Shown: positions 1-9,600 of the stretch, in pieces
Numbering within the stretch: position 1 is the first letter of the stretch
How the letters are laid out: each line of letters opens with the position of its first letter
NCBI RefSeq assembly: GCF_002127325.2
Contig: NC_035447.2
Span: forward strand, 23,493,780-23,557,779
Direction of reading: 5' to 3'
DNA: 64,000 nt
Source of the DNA: Helianthus annuus
Taxonomy: Eukaryota > Streptophyta > Magnoliopsida > Asterales > Asteraceae
Notes under the pieces: generated by a model
Database searches by the model: none
What the model was told of the DNA's origin: nothing
Seen by the model: only the letters and a program-made list of their open reading frames with translations
Translations under genes and position numbers: made by a program

Positions 1-122
1 TTAGTAGGAGTTTGTCTCTTCTCAGCATTCTTCTGGGATCCTGCCGGTGGTGGAGGCAGAATGTTCTGGGACGAGGTGACTGCAGACATTGTCGTGGACA
101 TGTTTTTCAATGATGAAGCCAT
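1..122 (-). CDS. gag N-terminus of Tat-type element G (partial)
   Basis: This is the first 40 or so codons of a retrotransposon Gag, cut by the left edge of the window. The start ATG lies at 120-122 on the minus strand, about 57 bases inside the primer binding site. The opening residues MASSLKN and a later proline run followed by AGSQKNAEK match the start of the gag of element B (15,125), so the two belong to the same family. Gag forms the particle that packages the element RNA. Nothing can be said about integrity beyond the edge. Confidence 0.75.
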   Translation of the reverse strand, partial: MASSLKNMSTTMSAVTSSQNILPPPPAGSQKNAEKRQTPT

Positions 123-178
123 GTAATTCTTTGAAATGATTTCGAACAAAAGGTTTTCTTATGAATGAAGCACCAATT

Positions 179-198
179 GCCCCACGGTGGGCGCCAAA
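179..198 (-). other. primer binding site of element G
   Basis: On the minus strand the 20 bases directly inside the LTR read TTTGGCGCCCACCGTGGGGC. The same block follows the 5' LTRs of B (15,038) and C (49,762). It is where a host tRNA 3' end primes minus-strand DNA synthesis. I do not name the tRNA because I cannot check it. Confidence 0.85.
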
Positions 199-199
199 C

Positions 200-917
200 T
201 GTTTTGGTCAAAAATCACACAAGGATAATGTAACCAAACTTTATGTAAACGGGGTATGATGCTTGGTTAATTATAAAAGTAAAGGATCACTTTTATGAGA
301 AATATGCAAAGACACAATGATTTATACGAGGAAAAAGCCCTTGATCAATGTATGATCTCCGGCATAAAAAACCTCGGGTGATGGCAACTACCGATCACCA
401 ACTTCAATATAAGAAAAATATAGTTACAACTTCGGATGATAATGAGCTGAGTACAAGGATCACTATAGTTTCGAGTGTCTAAGCGTGTGAGAATTGTGTT
501 GTGTGTTCTTCCGAATGAGGAAGAGTGTTATATATACAAGTGTAGGTGACCTATTTTAGGTAAAAAGACTAATAATCAGCTCATTACCCCTTTAGAAATA
601 AAAGTAAATCTAGCCTAAATTATCGCCCTTAAATCATGCCAAGTTTCCATATCCTTCACAACGTCCATCTACGATTAAGCACATGCCATAGTTGTGAAGA
701 CGTGTCCTTTAATTGTGATGCTAAGAGCGGATCCTGCTAGTCATTCCTGCAAAACAACATTAAATTCAACGAAAGCAACTGTTAGCATGAGGATCCTATG
801 ATGGTCCGTGATCCTGATCCTGGGAGTCTGCTGAGGATCACTATCTGCCAAAGAAACAAGGATCACTGGTTAGGATCACATGTGAGGATCATGTATTGTA
901 AAAATCCAGCCCTAACA
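200..917 (-). mobile_element. 5' LTR of Tat-type element G
   Basis: A 718-bp LTR on the minus strand, bounded by TGTTAGGG at its start (917) and ACCAAAACA at its end (200). It is followed by the primer site and gag, so it is a 5' LTR and the rest of G lies left of the window. A TATA-like TATATATA at 529-536 reads on the minus strand and is a candidate promoter core. The LTR interrupts the antisense-gene end of element F: element-F sequence resumes at 918. The target duplication copy would be 918-922 (gctcc); the partner is off the window. Confidence 0.85.
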
Positions 918-963
918 GCTCCGGCTAAGTCTCGAAATTTCCATCATTGCCCAATCCTGCAGC

Positions 964-2566
964 TCAATCCTTCGCTGCACCATCACCACCGGCTCCACTT
1001 GCCTCTCCACCCTGATCCTTGCCAGCATCTCCACCCTCAAGCATCGGGATCTCCTCAGCCTCTTCATCATCATCAAGCTCTGCCAGCCTCGCCTTCTAGC
1101 CCTCTACGTCCCATGTGCTCCTGTCGAAGGTAGGATCCTGAGCCTCCATAGCCATTTGCAGCTGGATCTTGTACATTGCTATTGCAGTAGAGACCTTGGC
1201 ATCTTGAGTGATCTCATGCTTCTCATAGTCAAAGTTGATCAGCATTTTAGCAGCATCATCCTTGGTGGCTCGGAGCTCCTTCTCAAGATCAGCTATCTTG
1301 AGATCCTTCAACACAGCAACTTGTTGGAGGTCAGCAATCTGGCGGTCCTGATCCTCGACGTGGCCAACATACGTCTCTATCTCAGCAAATTTCTACAAGG
1401 AAAACAAGGCATAACATCAGAAACAAGTGATCCTCAAAACTGTCAGGATACACAAACAGGGGCAGTGATCCTTACCTCGTTGAAGTAGTCCAGAAACTGT
1501 TGGCGGAGCAGGAGCAGACCTTGCAAATCCTCAGAGGCCTTTATCTTCTTGCTTCCTTTACCCCTGATAGGTGCTTTAGGGGCTGAAGCAGTTGGGCTAG
1601 CAGCAGGAGTCTTCTTCCTTGAGGATTTGACATTTGTAAGATCATCGATGTCGAACTTTGAAGCAGACTTAGAGGATTTTCCAGCACCTACACAACCAAA
1701 ACAAGATAAGTATCTTAATATTATTTGACTCTCATTATATAAATACTCCTTAAATAATGATACTTACTTGACATTGTAACAGAGGCAGAGGATACTTCCT
1801 GAGAATCCTGGGTGGTAACCTGGAAAGTTCTTATTTCAGGATCAAGCTTCTTAAAGGCCAGAAGCCTCTCTTTTGCAGCAGGTGTCAACCTCAGATGTGA
1901 AACGGAGATAGCCGCACAACAAGAAAATAACATAACATCAGTAATCCTTATGCTAAAGGATAAGTCCTACGGTGATCCTTCCAGGATCCTCTACCCTACC
2001 ATGGGTAGCCCACTTCTTGGGCAGATCCTTCCCATCAGGGATGGTATCTCTCTTCACAAAAAAGAACAGCCGCTTCCAGTTCACATCATTTTTGGTAACC
2101 TTGAGAACAGGGTGCTCCTCTCCAGCTTTTCGTTTGAACAAGTATCGGTGGGATCCAAAAGTTGTAAGATCATACATCTCACCCAACTCCGCCATACCCA
2201 GATCAATCCCTTCTTGTTCGATGATCCTTTCAAGGGTGTATAAAACCCTCCAGATCATCGGCATAGCCTGGATATAGCAGATGCCGGTAAGGGAGAAAAA
2301 GGACTCGGTGAACTGAGGGAAAGGATACGAGTATCCTATCATGAAAGGAGTGACCGGGAAAGCTACCCAAGTATCAGAGATATAATCCCTCAAAGCGGTA
2401 GGGCTGAAAGATTTAAAGAAGGTGTTCGCAGAAAACAATGACGGATTTTGTCAATCTGAGAATCAGTAAAACAACACCTCTCGGTGGGAGAATCCTTGAT
2501 GATCCCTTGACCCTTCAAGGGGCTGTTATTCTTAGGATCCTTGCTGGGAGAATTCCGGAGCAACAT
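964..2566 (-). pseudogene. antisense spliced gene of element F, decayed
   Basis: This is the F copy of the four-exon antisense gene found in B, C, D and H. By comparison the exons are 2000-2566, 1768-1911, 1476-1687 and 964-1392. The first exon encodes the Transposase_28-like block, with core motifs WVAFPVTPF, YPFP, PMIWRVLYTLE and TTFGSHRYLFKR. The last exon encodes a lysine/glutamate-rich coiled coil ending in an acidic tail. Lesions: exon 1 is 567 nt instead of 568, a one-base loss near 2433 that shifts the frame; the acceptor before exon 2 reads CGG instead of CAG (1912-1914); and a conserved tryptophan codon is a TAG stop at about 1096. The gene is therefore dead. The family role is unknown; the Transposase_28 name is historical and does not show transposase activity. 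Confidence 0.75.
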
Positions 2567-2858
2567 TTTTTACAAGACGATGGAAAAAGAAAGAAAAACA
2601 GAGTAAGCAAGAGAGAAGGAGAAGGGGAATACCTGTTCAATCCTCTGATCGCGGTTATAAAGGGAAGAGTTCTTGAATTTAAATGCAAACGATCCTATCC
2701 CTATTTCTATTTATAATGATGATTTGTGCAGGGCTGTCATCTCCACGACGTCAGATCGCAACGGATAGTTCATTCTTAACGGCTATATATCCGTTGAGTT
2801 AGTTATAGATAAGATTCGGCAAAATATAACTCGTTAATATTACATAATTACCCCTTAT

Positions 2859-2872
2859 ATTTTGGGGGCAAT
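2859..2872 (+). other. polypurine tract of element F
   Basis: The run ATTTTGGGGGCAAT lies directly before the 3' LTR and corresponds to the plus-strand primer site used in reverse transcription. The same wording precedes the 3' LTRs of D (55,936) and B (53,309). Confidence 0.75.
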
Positions 2873-3519
2873 TGTTAGGGCAGGATTTTAATGACCTGTG
2901 ATCCTTACATGATATCCTAACAAGTGATCCTTGTTTCTTTGGCAGATAGTGATCCTCAGAAGAGCTTCAGGATCAGGATCATGGATCATCCTAAGGATCC
3001 TCATACTAACGATTACTCTCTTTGAATTTAATATTGTTTTGCAGGAATTACGAGTTGGATCCGGTCTTAGCCATCAGAGTCAAGGAATCTGTCACGCTGA
3101 TTTCGCGCATACATAACCAAAGATAGACGTTATGGAGAATATGGAAACTTAGCACAAATTACGGGCATTTAGTTAGGCTAAATTTACTTCTATTCCTAAA
3201 GGGGTAACGAGCTAGTAGTTGGGTGATTTGCCTAAAATACGACCACACACACTTATATAAAGGGCACTCTTCAGCATTTGGAGGACACAACACATTTCTC
3301 ACACGCTTTAGCATACGATACTATAGTGATCCTTGTACCTAGCTAGTTACCATCCGGAGATCATTCATTGATCAAGGGCTTTTTCCTCGTATAAATCCTT
3401 GTGTCACTTGTGCAATTTTCATTATAGTGATCCTTATCTTTGTTCATCATACCAAGCATCATTCCCCGTTTACAAAGAGTTTGGTTGCATTATCCTTGTG
3501 TGATTTTTTGACCAAAACA
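2873..3519 (+). mobile_element. 3' LTR of element F
   Basis: A 647-bp LTR from TGTTAGGGCAGG to GACCAAAACA. It is about 60-70 bp shorter than the D LTR, so it carries internal deletions relative to that family. A TATA-like TATATAAA is at 3254-3261, followed by AGGGCACTC. It ends against the protease of D. Confidence 0.85.
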
Positions 3520-3716
3520 TTGACTGTTTATCTTGTTGTAATGTTATCCTTGGCAGGCCTTGGATACATGATATGAAGGCAGTCCCATCCACCTACCATC
3601 AATGTGTGAAGCTCCCTAGTCCTTGGGGAATAGTGAAGATTGATAGTGATCAGCAGGAGGCTAAAAACTGTTACACTTCATCGATGAAACCAGCCTCAAA
3701 GTCAAGGGAACAATAG
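3520..3716 (+). pseudogene. protease C-terminal fragment of element D
   Basis: This is the last 65 codons of the D protease region, in the frame [20 protein letters not shown] and onward to a TAG at 3714-3716. It matches B 17,583-17,780 and C 33,700-33,880. The protease active site and all of gag lie on the far side of element F, outside the window. The TAG is the conserved stop discussed under the readthrough site. Confidence 0.75.
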
Positions 3717-3722
3717 CAATCA
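3714..3722 (+). promoter_or_regulatory. UAG-CAA-UCA: candidate readthrough stop between protease and RT (D)
   Basis: The protease frame ends with CAA-TAG-CAA-TCA. The six bases after the stop fit the CAR-YYA consensus of tobamovirus-type leaky UAG codons. The same frame stays open after the stop until a later 53-bp deletion near 3833. B and C have the equivalent site, so the stop is a family feature and not random decay. Confidence 0.6.
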
Positions 3723-3789
3723 AAGTATCCTCCAAGGGATGTCTTGGAGGCAAGAGAGCAGGATGTAGTAGAAATCCTCATGGATCCTG

Positions 3790-6183
3790 GTGATCCTGAA
3801 TCCAAAATCTATATCGGATCAGGGATCCTTGGCATGGAAACATGAGGATATGACAGGTATATCTAAAGATATTATCACTCACAAACTTAGCATTGATAGG
3901 TCATTCAAACCAATCCATCAGAAAAGGAGGAAGTTTACACCAGAAAAAAATGCCATTATCCAGGAAGAGGTAGAGAAATTGCTCCGAGCAGGTATGATTA
4001 GAGAGGTCAAGTATCCAAGATGGCTGGCCAATGTGGTTGTTGTTCAAAAGAAAAACGGAAAGTGGAGGGTATGTGTTGATTTTACAGATTTAAATAAGGC
4101 ATGTCCCAAGGATCCTTTCCCATTACCCCACATTGACTCCATGGTGGATGCAACAGCGGGTCATGAACTGTTAACTTTTATGGATGCTTCATCTGGATTT
4201 CAACAAATTCAGATGGAACCATCTGATCAAGAGGATACGACTTTTATGACTCCAACCGGTATATATTTTTATATTGCTATGCCATTTGGACTAAAGAATG
4301 CAGGTGCAACTTATCAAAGGCTGGTGAATATGATGTTCAAGGATCAGATTGGACAAACTATGGAGGTTTATATAGATGATATGATGGTAAAATCCAGAAA
4401 GGCTGAGGATCACCTAAGGGACTTGGAGGAAGCATTCGATATCCTTGACAAATATAATATGAAACTTAATCCTTCAAAATGTCACTTTGGTGTTAAAGCA
4501 GGTAAATTCTTAGGATACATGGTGACCAAGACAGGCATTGAAGCCAGCCCGGAACAAATTAAAGCTTTAGTGAATATCAAATCTCCTGCCAATGCTAAGG
4601 ATGTCCAAAGGCTAACAGGCAGGATCGCAGCTTTGAACAGATTTATATCCAAATCCTCAGAGAAATGCAAGGAATTCTATGATATCCTAAGGAAGAACAA
4701 GAAATTTGAGTGGACTGAGAAGCATGAAAGTGCCTTAAAAGCTCTCAAGGATTACCTATCCTCAGCCCCGGCCTTGATGAAACCAGAAAAAGGAGATATG
4801 ATATCCTTATATCTTGCAGTATCCTTAAACGCAGTAAGTGCAGTCCTTGTTAAGGATCACGAAGGTACACAACATCCTGTCTATTATGTAAGTAAGAGTT
4901 TACTTGATGCCGAATCCAGGTATTCACACCTAGAAAAGCTTATCCTTGCTTTAATTATGGCATCTACTAAATTAAGACATTATTTTGAAACTCATGCTAT
5001 TATTGTTAAAACTAATTTTCCAATTAAGAATGTCCTCAGGAAACCTGAAATGTCAGGACGGATGGCTAAGTGGGCAGTGAAGCTTAGTGCATATGATATA
5101 AGATATGAGCCTAGGACAACCATTAAATCCCAAGCATTAGCTGACTTTGTGACAGATTTCAGTAGTGATTTGCAAAAGGAAGCAGAATTGGAAGTCCAAC
5201 ACCTAGAAGAGACCAAGGATCCTTGGATACTCTATACTGATGGATCCTCAAATGTCAAAGGCACAGGGCTTGGAATACTACTAAAATCGCCACAGGGGAA
5301 CATAATACCCCACTCTATAGCTTGTGAGTTCCAAACCACTAACAATGAGGCTGAGTATGAAGCCTTAATAGCTGGTTTGCAAATTGCTAAGCATATGGGG
5401 ATCAGGTATCTTGAGGTACATGTAGATTCGTTGTTAATCACTAATCACTTTAATGGATCCTATGCTGTTAAAGGTGAAAAACTAACCAAATATTTGGAGA
5501 TAGTCAAAGAATTGGCACTCTCTTTTGTTTCCTTTAGTTTGACACAGGTACCAAGGGAGGAAAATACAGAAGCTGATGCATTGGCTAATCTAGGATCATC
5601 TTTGAAGATCCCGGAGGATATAAGTATCCCCATTATCCATATCCTGGCTCCTGCCATCGAGGATCATGTGGCCATGGAAATAGGAGAGGATTCTGCAATC
5701 ATCCCTAGTGAGGATACTCGATCTCATTCAGGATCAGGATCATGGATCCCGCCAATCATGAGATACTTACAACATGGAGAGATTCCAATAGGAGAAAATC
5801 CCAGGGCTTTCAAAATTAAGGTATCTCAGTTCACAATCTTAAATAATATGTTGTATAAGCGATCTCTTGCAGGACCATATTTAAGATGCATTGAGGATCC
5901 TGAAATCCAAGAAGTTTTAAAAGACTTCCATGAAGGAGATTGTGGAAACCACACTGGGGGCAGGGCATTATTCTCAAGGATCCTGAGGACAGGATACTAC
6001 TGGCCAACAATGAAGAAAGATGTTGTGGAGTATGCTAAGAAGTGTGATCCTTGTCAGAGACACAGCAATATCCTTCACCAACCAGCTGAATTTTTGCATC
6101 CTATATCCTCCTCTTGGCCATTTATGAGATGGGGTATGGATATAGTTGGTAAGTGTTGGTGCATGTTTGTGACAACAGCTTAG
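3790..6183 (+). pseudogene. RT-RNase H-integrase (N-terminal part) of element D
   Basis: This is the pol core of D, open for 797 codons. Reverse transcriptase starts near residue 45, with LNKACPKDPFPLPHIDSM at about 105 and the catalytic YIDD intact at 194-197. RNase H has YTDGSS near 482-487, EAEYEAL, HVDSLL and EADALANL, so all four acidic residues are visible. The integrase zinc finger follows (HEGDCGNH then CDPCQRH), then the first core aspartate in GMDIVGK near residue 784. The ORF runs into the LTR of E at 6154, so the last ten codons are foreign; integrase resumes at 11,892. Relative to B, 53 bases are missing near 3833 (CTTGG joined to CATGG), which shifts the frame upstream of RT. 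The catalytic core is therefore intact but cut off from gag-protease and split by E. Confidence 0.85.
6149..6153 (+). repeat. target-site duplication of E, left copy (gtaag)
   Basis: The five bases before the E 5' LTR are repeated at 11,892-11,896 after its 3' LTR. Removing E and one copy joins GMDIVGK directly to LPKSPGGK, which restores the integrase frame of D. Confidence 0.95.
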
Positions 6184-6646
6184 ATTTGGTCTTTGGATAT
6201 CTTGTAATTAGTTAAACGATAAACAGTTAGCGGGTTTAGCTTTGTAATAGTTAGTTGTTATGTTTGGGCTAACTAAACCCAAGGAATTGGGTGATGGGGG
6301 CGAATTGGGCCTGTCCAATTCGCAGCCCAGGAGTGTAAACCTAGCCCACTTGTAAACCTTGTGTTATATAAACAAGGTTAGACATTAGGGTTTAGGTTAA
6401 TCAGCCAAAACAGAGTTTGAGAGGCATTAGAATTTCGTGAGAGCAGATTAGGGCTTGGACGAAATTTGAGTGTGTTTAGGGTTTGATTGATTGTAATTCA
6501 TCTTGATTGATAATCAATAGAAACCCGGTTTGAAAGTGAATTTCTGTTTCCTACACGTTTTCTGCTTATTCTGATCAAGAGGATTCCGCACTCTTGATTG
6601 GAAAGACGATTCTGTGAAGATCCATAATACATCAAGGGGACCTACA
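6154..6646 (+). mobile_element. 5' LTR of element E
   Basis: A 493-bp LTR from TGTTGGTGCATG to GGACCTACA. TATATAAA at 6365-6372 is a good TATA box for element transcription. It reads the same as the 3' LTR at 11,399-11,891. Confidence 0.95.
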
Positions 6647-6648
6647 AT

Positions 6649-6660
6649 TGGTATCAGAGC
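6649..6660 (+). other. primer binding site of E (initiator tRNA-Met type)
   Basis: TGGTATCAGAGC lies two bases after the 5' LTR. This 12-mer is complementary to the 3' end of plant initiator tRNA-Met and is the usual primer site of Ty1/copia and of many chromodomain Ty3/gypsy elements. Confidence 0.9.
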
Positions 6661-7079
6661 GTTAGGCTCTTGATTGCTCGGTTCAGAATTGTGATTTGCA
6701 AAAAAAAATTTCGAAATTGGTGAAACCTGAAAAATTAGGGTTTTTTAAAAATTTTCGAAATTCTTGTGGGTTTGATAAAATTTTCGAAAATTTTGGCTAT
6801 TTTGATCTTTTGTTTGTTTGTTTGCTGATTTGCAGGTTTTCAGGATAGTTTCTGGTTGACTGTTTGAAGGATTTTGGCTAAAAAGACTTGAAGATTCGAA
6901 GATTGTTCTTCGTGTTCTTCGCGTTCTTCGTTCGGTTTCTTGTTAAATTTTCGAAAATCACTGATATTTGGCTGTTTTGATTGTGCAGATTTGTGTTGGA
7001 GAGGAGATAAGATCTTCAAAATTTCGGAAAGATTGGATTTCCATACTGAGTTGGCGATTTTGATTAAATTTGCTGACTG

Positions 7080-7385
7080 ACCAGCGAATTTAACTGATCC
7101 AGCATATTTACCAGCGAATTTGGGACTAAATAACCCGGTCATCGGCGAACTTAAATCCAAAGGCGACTTTGGTAATCGTGTTAGTTTCCACAGCGAAATT
7201 ACCACGGTTTCTGCGAAATTAAGCAGCGAATTTGACCAGCGAAAGTAGACCAGCGAATTTAGCCTTTTCAGCGAAATAACCAGCAAATTTAAACTGATCA
7301 GCGAATTAAGCAGCATAACCAGCGAAATTAAGTGGATAACCAGCGAATTTAACAGTATTCCCAGCGAAATTATCAGCAAAATTAA
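7080..7385 (+). repeat. leader repeat CAGCGAA(A)TT in element E
   Basis: About fifteen spaced copies of a short motif (C)CAGCGAATTT or CAGCGAAATTA occur within 300 bases of untranslated leader. Spacing is irregular, 10 to 30 bases. The region makes two spurious minus-strand ORFs rich in NFAG and NSL. It lies between the primer site and the gag start, where retroelement RNAs carry packaging or dimerisation signals; that role is only a suggestion. Confidence 0.8.
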
Positions 7386-7588
7386 GAGGTGGAATTTCAT
7401 TTGGCAAGCGTCGGAAATTTTTCGGTGTTTTGAAAATAGAAATTGATCCGTAACCCGTTAGACAGAACCGTTTGGACCGTTGAACTCGTGTAATTTTTAG
7501 GACAAAAAAAAAACAATTTGGTAAAAACAATTTTCGGAAAAATTTTGTACGGTTTTATCAGTACGGTTATGGTAAAACGTGTTTAAAG

Positions 7589-9358
7589 ATGATTAAAGTG
7601 GACAATGTTGAGAAGTGGCCAAAGCTTACAAATGTTAACGAATATGCTGTCTGGAAGGAGGAGTTTGAATTGGTTGTGAAGAGCGAAGATACCAGAATGT
7701 GGTATTGTATTATAGATGGATACATGGCTCCTACACGTCGTGTTGAAGGAAGGACAAAAGTGATTTCTTATGACAAGATGGATGAATCTGAGAAACTGAT
7801 GGTTGATGCTGAGAAGAAAGCTTTAGCAGTGATAAAGATGTCCCTGCCTGAGGGAATTAAACATACCATCAAGCACTATGGGACTTCTTATGATCTGTGG
7901 GAAGCTTTACGAAAACGTTATCAGAATTCATCAAGACAGAGTGTAGGAGATCGTGCGTTAGATGAAGAAGCAGTTGCTGTGAAAGAAGAGACGATGAAAG
8001 CTCTTGAACAGAAGGTTGAGAAGAAGGCTGCAGAAGTTTCAAAGTGCATGGATGGTGTGAATGAACTTACAACAGAGGTGAAGGTAACACCAGAACCTGT
8101 AAGTCATACGTGTCATAATTGCACTGAACTACAGGGTGAAGTTGACAGACTATCGGAACAAAACAAAATTTCGTTGGCTGATTTGGAAAACCGAAAAGAG
8201 TTAAATGTTCTTTTGATTAAACGAGAGTCAAACTGTTTGGAAAAACTCAAATCAAATGAACAGGAAATTAGCAGTTTAACAAGCAAAGTCAACGAACTGT
8301 TACAGATCATTGATTTGGCTCGTGAAACTGTGAAAGAAACGAATAACGAGCTTTCAGAAAAGTGCACAGAATTGGCTGATGCACAGGCCAAAATTGTAGA
8401 ACTTCAGGGGAAGTTACATAATTTTGGGAATTCTTCGTTAGTCAGAACTCAAATTCAAAAAGGTTTAAAAAGGAGTAATGATAAAACAGGGGTGGGGTTT
8501 ACTAAAGCTTCACCTTCTGAAAATGAAGACTACTCATTTTTGCCAACTGAAGATGAGCTAACTGATTTTGTAACCGCTGCACATGTAGTGGATCCGATAG
8601 CTGTGGACTTGCCAAGTAGTCCAGTTTCTTTGAAAGAATCTGTTGGGTCTAACAGTACACCTCATAAAGTGGATGAGGATACTAAAGACAAAAAGGCCAA
8701 CACATTTAAAAAGGGATCAAACAAAAAGAAAAATTACAAGAAAAGATCCTGTTTTAAATGTCACAACAAAGGGCACGTGGCGAGTTGTTGTCCTTTGAAG
8801 AAAGGTAAGCAAAAAGTTAATGTGGTGAAAGAAGGGAATCAGGTTGGGTCAAGCAATAATGTAAAATCAAGTTGTCAGACAAAGAAACCTGAATTTCAAT
8901 CTAAACCTTCAACTTCGAAAAGATTTGATAGACCAAGAAGTATTTCTCCACAATTTAGTCATTCTAATGGTAAATCAAATCGATTTCGAAGTCAAGATAA
9001 AAATTTCGGATATCAAAATCGATACCAGACTTCTTGTAATCAAAATTTTCAAAGAAGAAATGAACATAGGAGTTTTTGTAACTCAAATGTTCAACAACAT
9101 CCAAAATTTTTCAAGAATTCATGGTATGATAATGGTAGAAGTAGGTTTCAAAATCAAAATTTCCAAAGGTCAAATTGTCCAAATGTATATAGGAACCCTC
9201 AGGACCAAAGGCCTAGTGGAAATCAAAACCCATTTCCATCAACAGGTCTAAGATCCAAGACTCCAGTTAGGAGTAATGGATATTGGATGGATGTTCCAGT
9301 GGTTGGTGAATTTGGACGACCCAAGACCATTAAGGCTTGGGTCCCCCAATCTAACTAA
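7589..9358 (+). CDS. Gag of copia-type element E
   Basis: An intact 589-codon Gag. Residues 1-115 resemble the UBN2/retrotransposon gag domain, with KWPKLTNVNEYAVWKEEFE, SYDLWEALRKRYQ and a DEEAVAVKEETMKALE start to the next part. Residues 120-290 are a heptad-rich coiled coil. A CCHC zinc knuckle, CFKCHNKGHVASC, is at 388-400, inside a lysine-rich stretch, followed by a long Asn/Gln/Arg/Ser-rich tail ending KAWVPQSN. Gag builds the cytoplasmic virus-like particle and binds element RNA. It is the only complete coding region in E, which suggests selection or very recent copying. The ATG at 7589 is the first in this frame, and the protein starts with the usual copia gag wording. Confidence 0.9.
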   Translation: MIKVDNVEKWPKLTNVNEYAVWKEEFELVVKSEDTRMWYCIIDGYMAPTRRVEGRTKVISYDKMDESEKLMVDAEKKALAVIKMSLPEGIKHTIKHYGTSYDLWEALRKRYQNSSRQSVGDRALDEEAVAVKEETMKALEQKVEKKAAEVSKCMDGVNELTTEVKVTPEPVSHTCHNCTELQGEVDRLSEQNKISLADLENRKELNVLLIKRESNCLEKLKSNEQEISSLTSKVNELLQIIDLARETVKETNNELSEKCTELADAQAKIVELQGKLHNFGNSSLVRTQIQKGLKRSNDKTGVGFTKASPSENEDYSFLPTEDELTDFVTAAHVVDPIAVDLPSSPVSLKESVGSNSTPHKVDEDTKDKKANTFKKGSNKKKNYKKRSCFKCHNKGHVASCCPLKKGKQKVNVVKEGNQVGSSNNVKSSCQTKKPEFQSKPSTSKRFDRPRSISPQFSHSNGKSNRFRSQDKNFGYQNRYQTSCNQNFQRRNEHRSFCNSNVQQHPKFFKNSWYDNGRSRFQNQNFQRSNCPNVYRNPQDQRPSGNQNPFPSTGLRSKTPVRSNGYWMDVPVVGEFGRPKTIKAWVPQSN

Positions 9359-9600
9359 TTTCTAAGTTAGTGTGTGCAGGAGCTGCTAAGGAGGATTATC
9401 AACTTATGTTGATAGTGGCTGCTCTAGGCACATGAAGGGGGGTGTGAGATTGATGATTGATATATATTAAATGATTTAATTTGAAGTTCAAAGTGCTGAG
9501 TCGACACAGAGGATAACCTGGCAGATCTTTATACTAAAGCATTTGACAGGGCTCGCTTTGAACACTTAGTCGAACTCAACGGGATGAGGAATCCTGAATA
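9359..9600 (+). pseudogene. protease/RNase H scar of element E
   Basis: After gag, a different frame reads YVDSGCSRHMKGG, which is the protease active-site region of copia pol. About 60 bases later another frame reads TEDNLADLYTKAFDRARFEH, the C-terminal end of copia RNase H, up to its stop at about 9600. All of integrase and reverse transcriptase, normally roughly 4 kb, is missing between them, at a junction near 9445-9490. The deletion makes E dependent on other elements for pol. Confidence 0.85.

Larger units (their letters stand above)
918..3519 (+). mobile_element. Tat-type Ty3/gypsy element F, 3' part
   Basis: This is the right-hand part of a plus-strand element: end of the spacer, an antisense gene (964-2566), a purine tract and the 3' LTR (2873-3519). 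The left part, with gag and pol, is separated by G and lies off the window. F itself sits in the protease of element D, whose reading resumes at 3520 with the codons for [12 protein letters not shown] also present in B near 17,583. The right target-site copy should be 3520-3524 (ttgac). Confidence 0.8.

Noticed and set aside
6651..6660. tRNA gene fragments at the tRNA-Met-type sites in E, I and J
   Set aside because: Only 12-14 bases match, directly beside LTRs: they are primer binding sites and not tRNA genes.
6840..7530. Two minus-strand ORFs of 186 and 74 codons in the leader of E
   Set aside because: They are the reverse reading of the CAGCGAA repeat and give a monotone NSL/NFAG peptide; no domain and no start context.
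8113..8391. Minus-strand ORF of 92 codons inside E gag
   Set aside because: Reverse reading of the coiled-coil part of gag.
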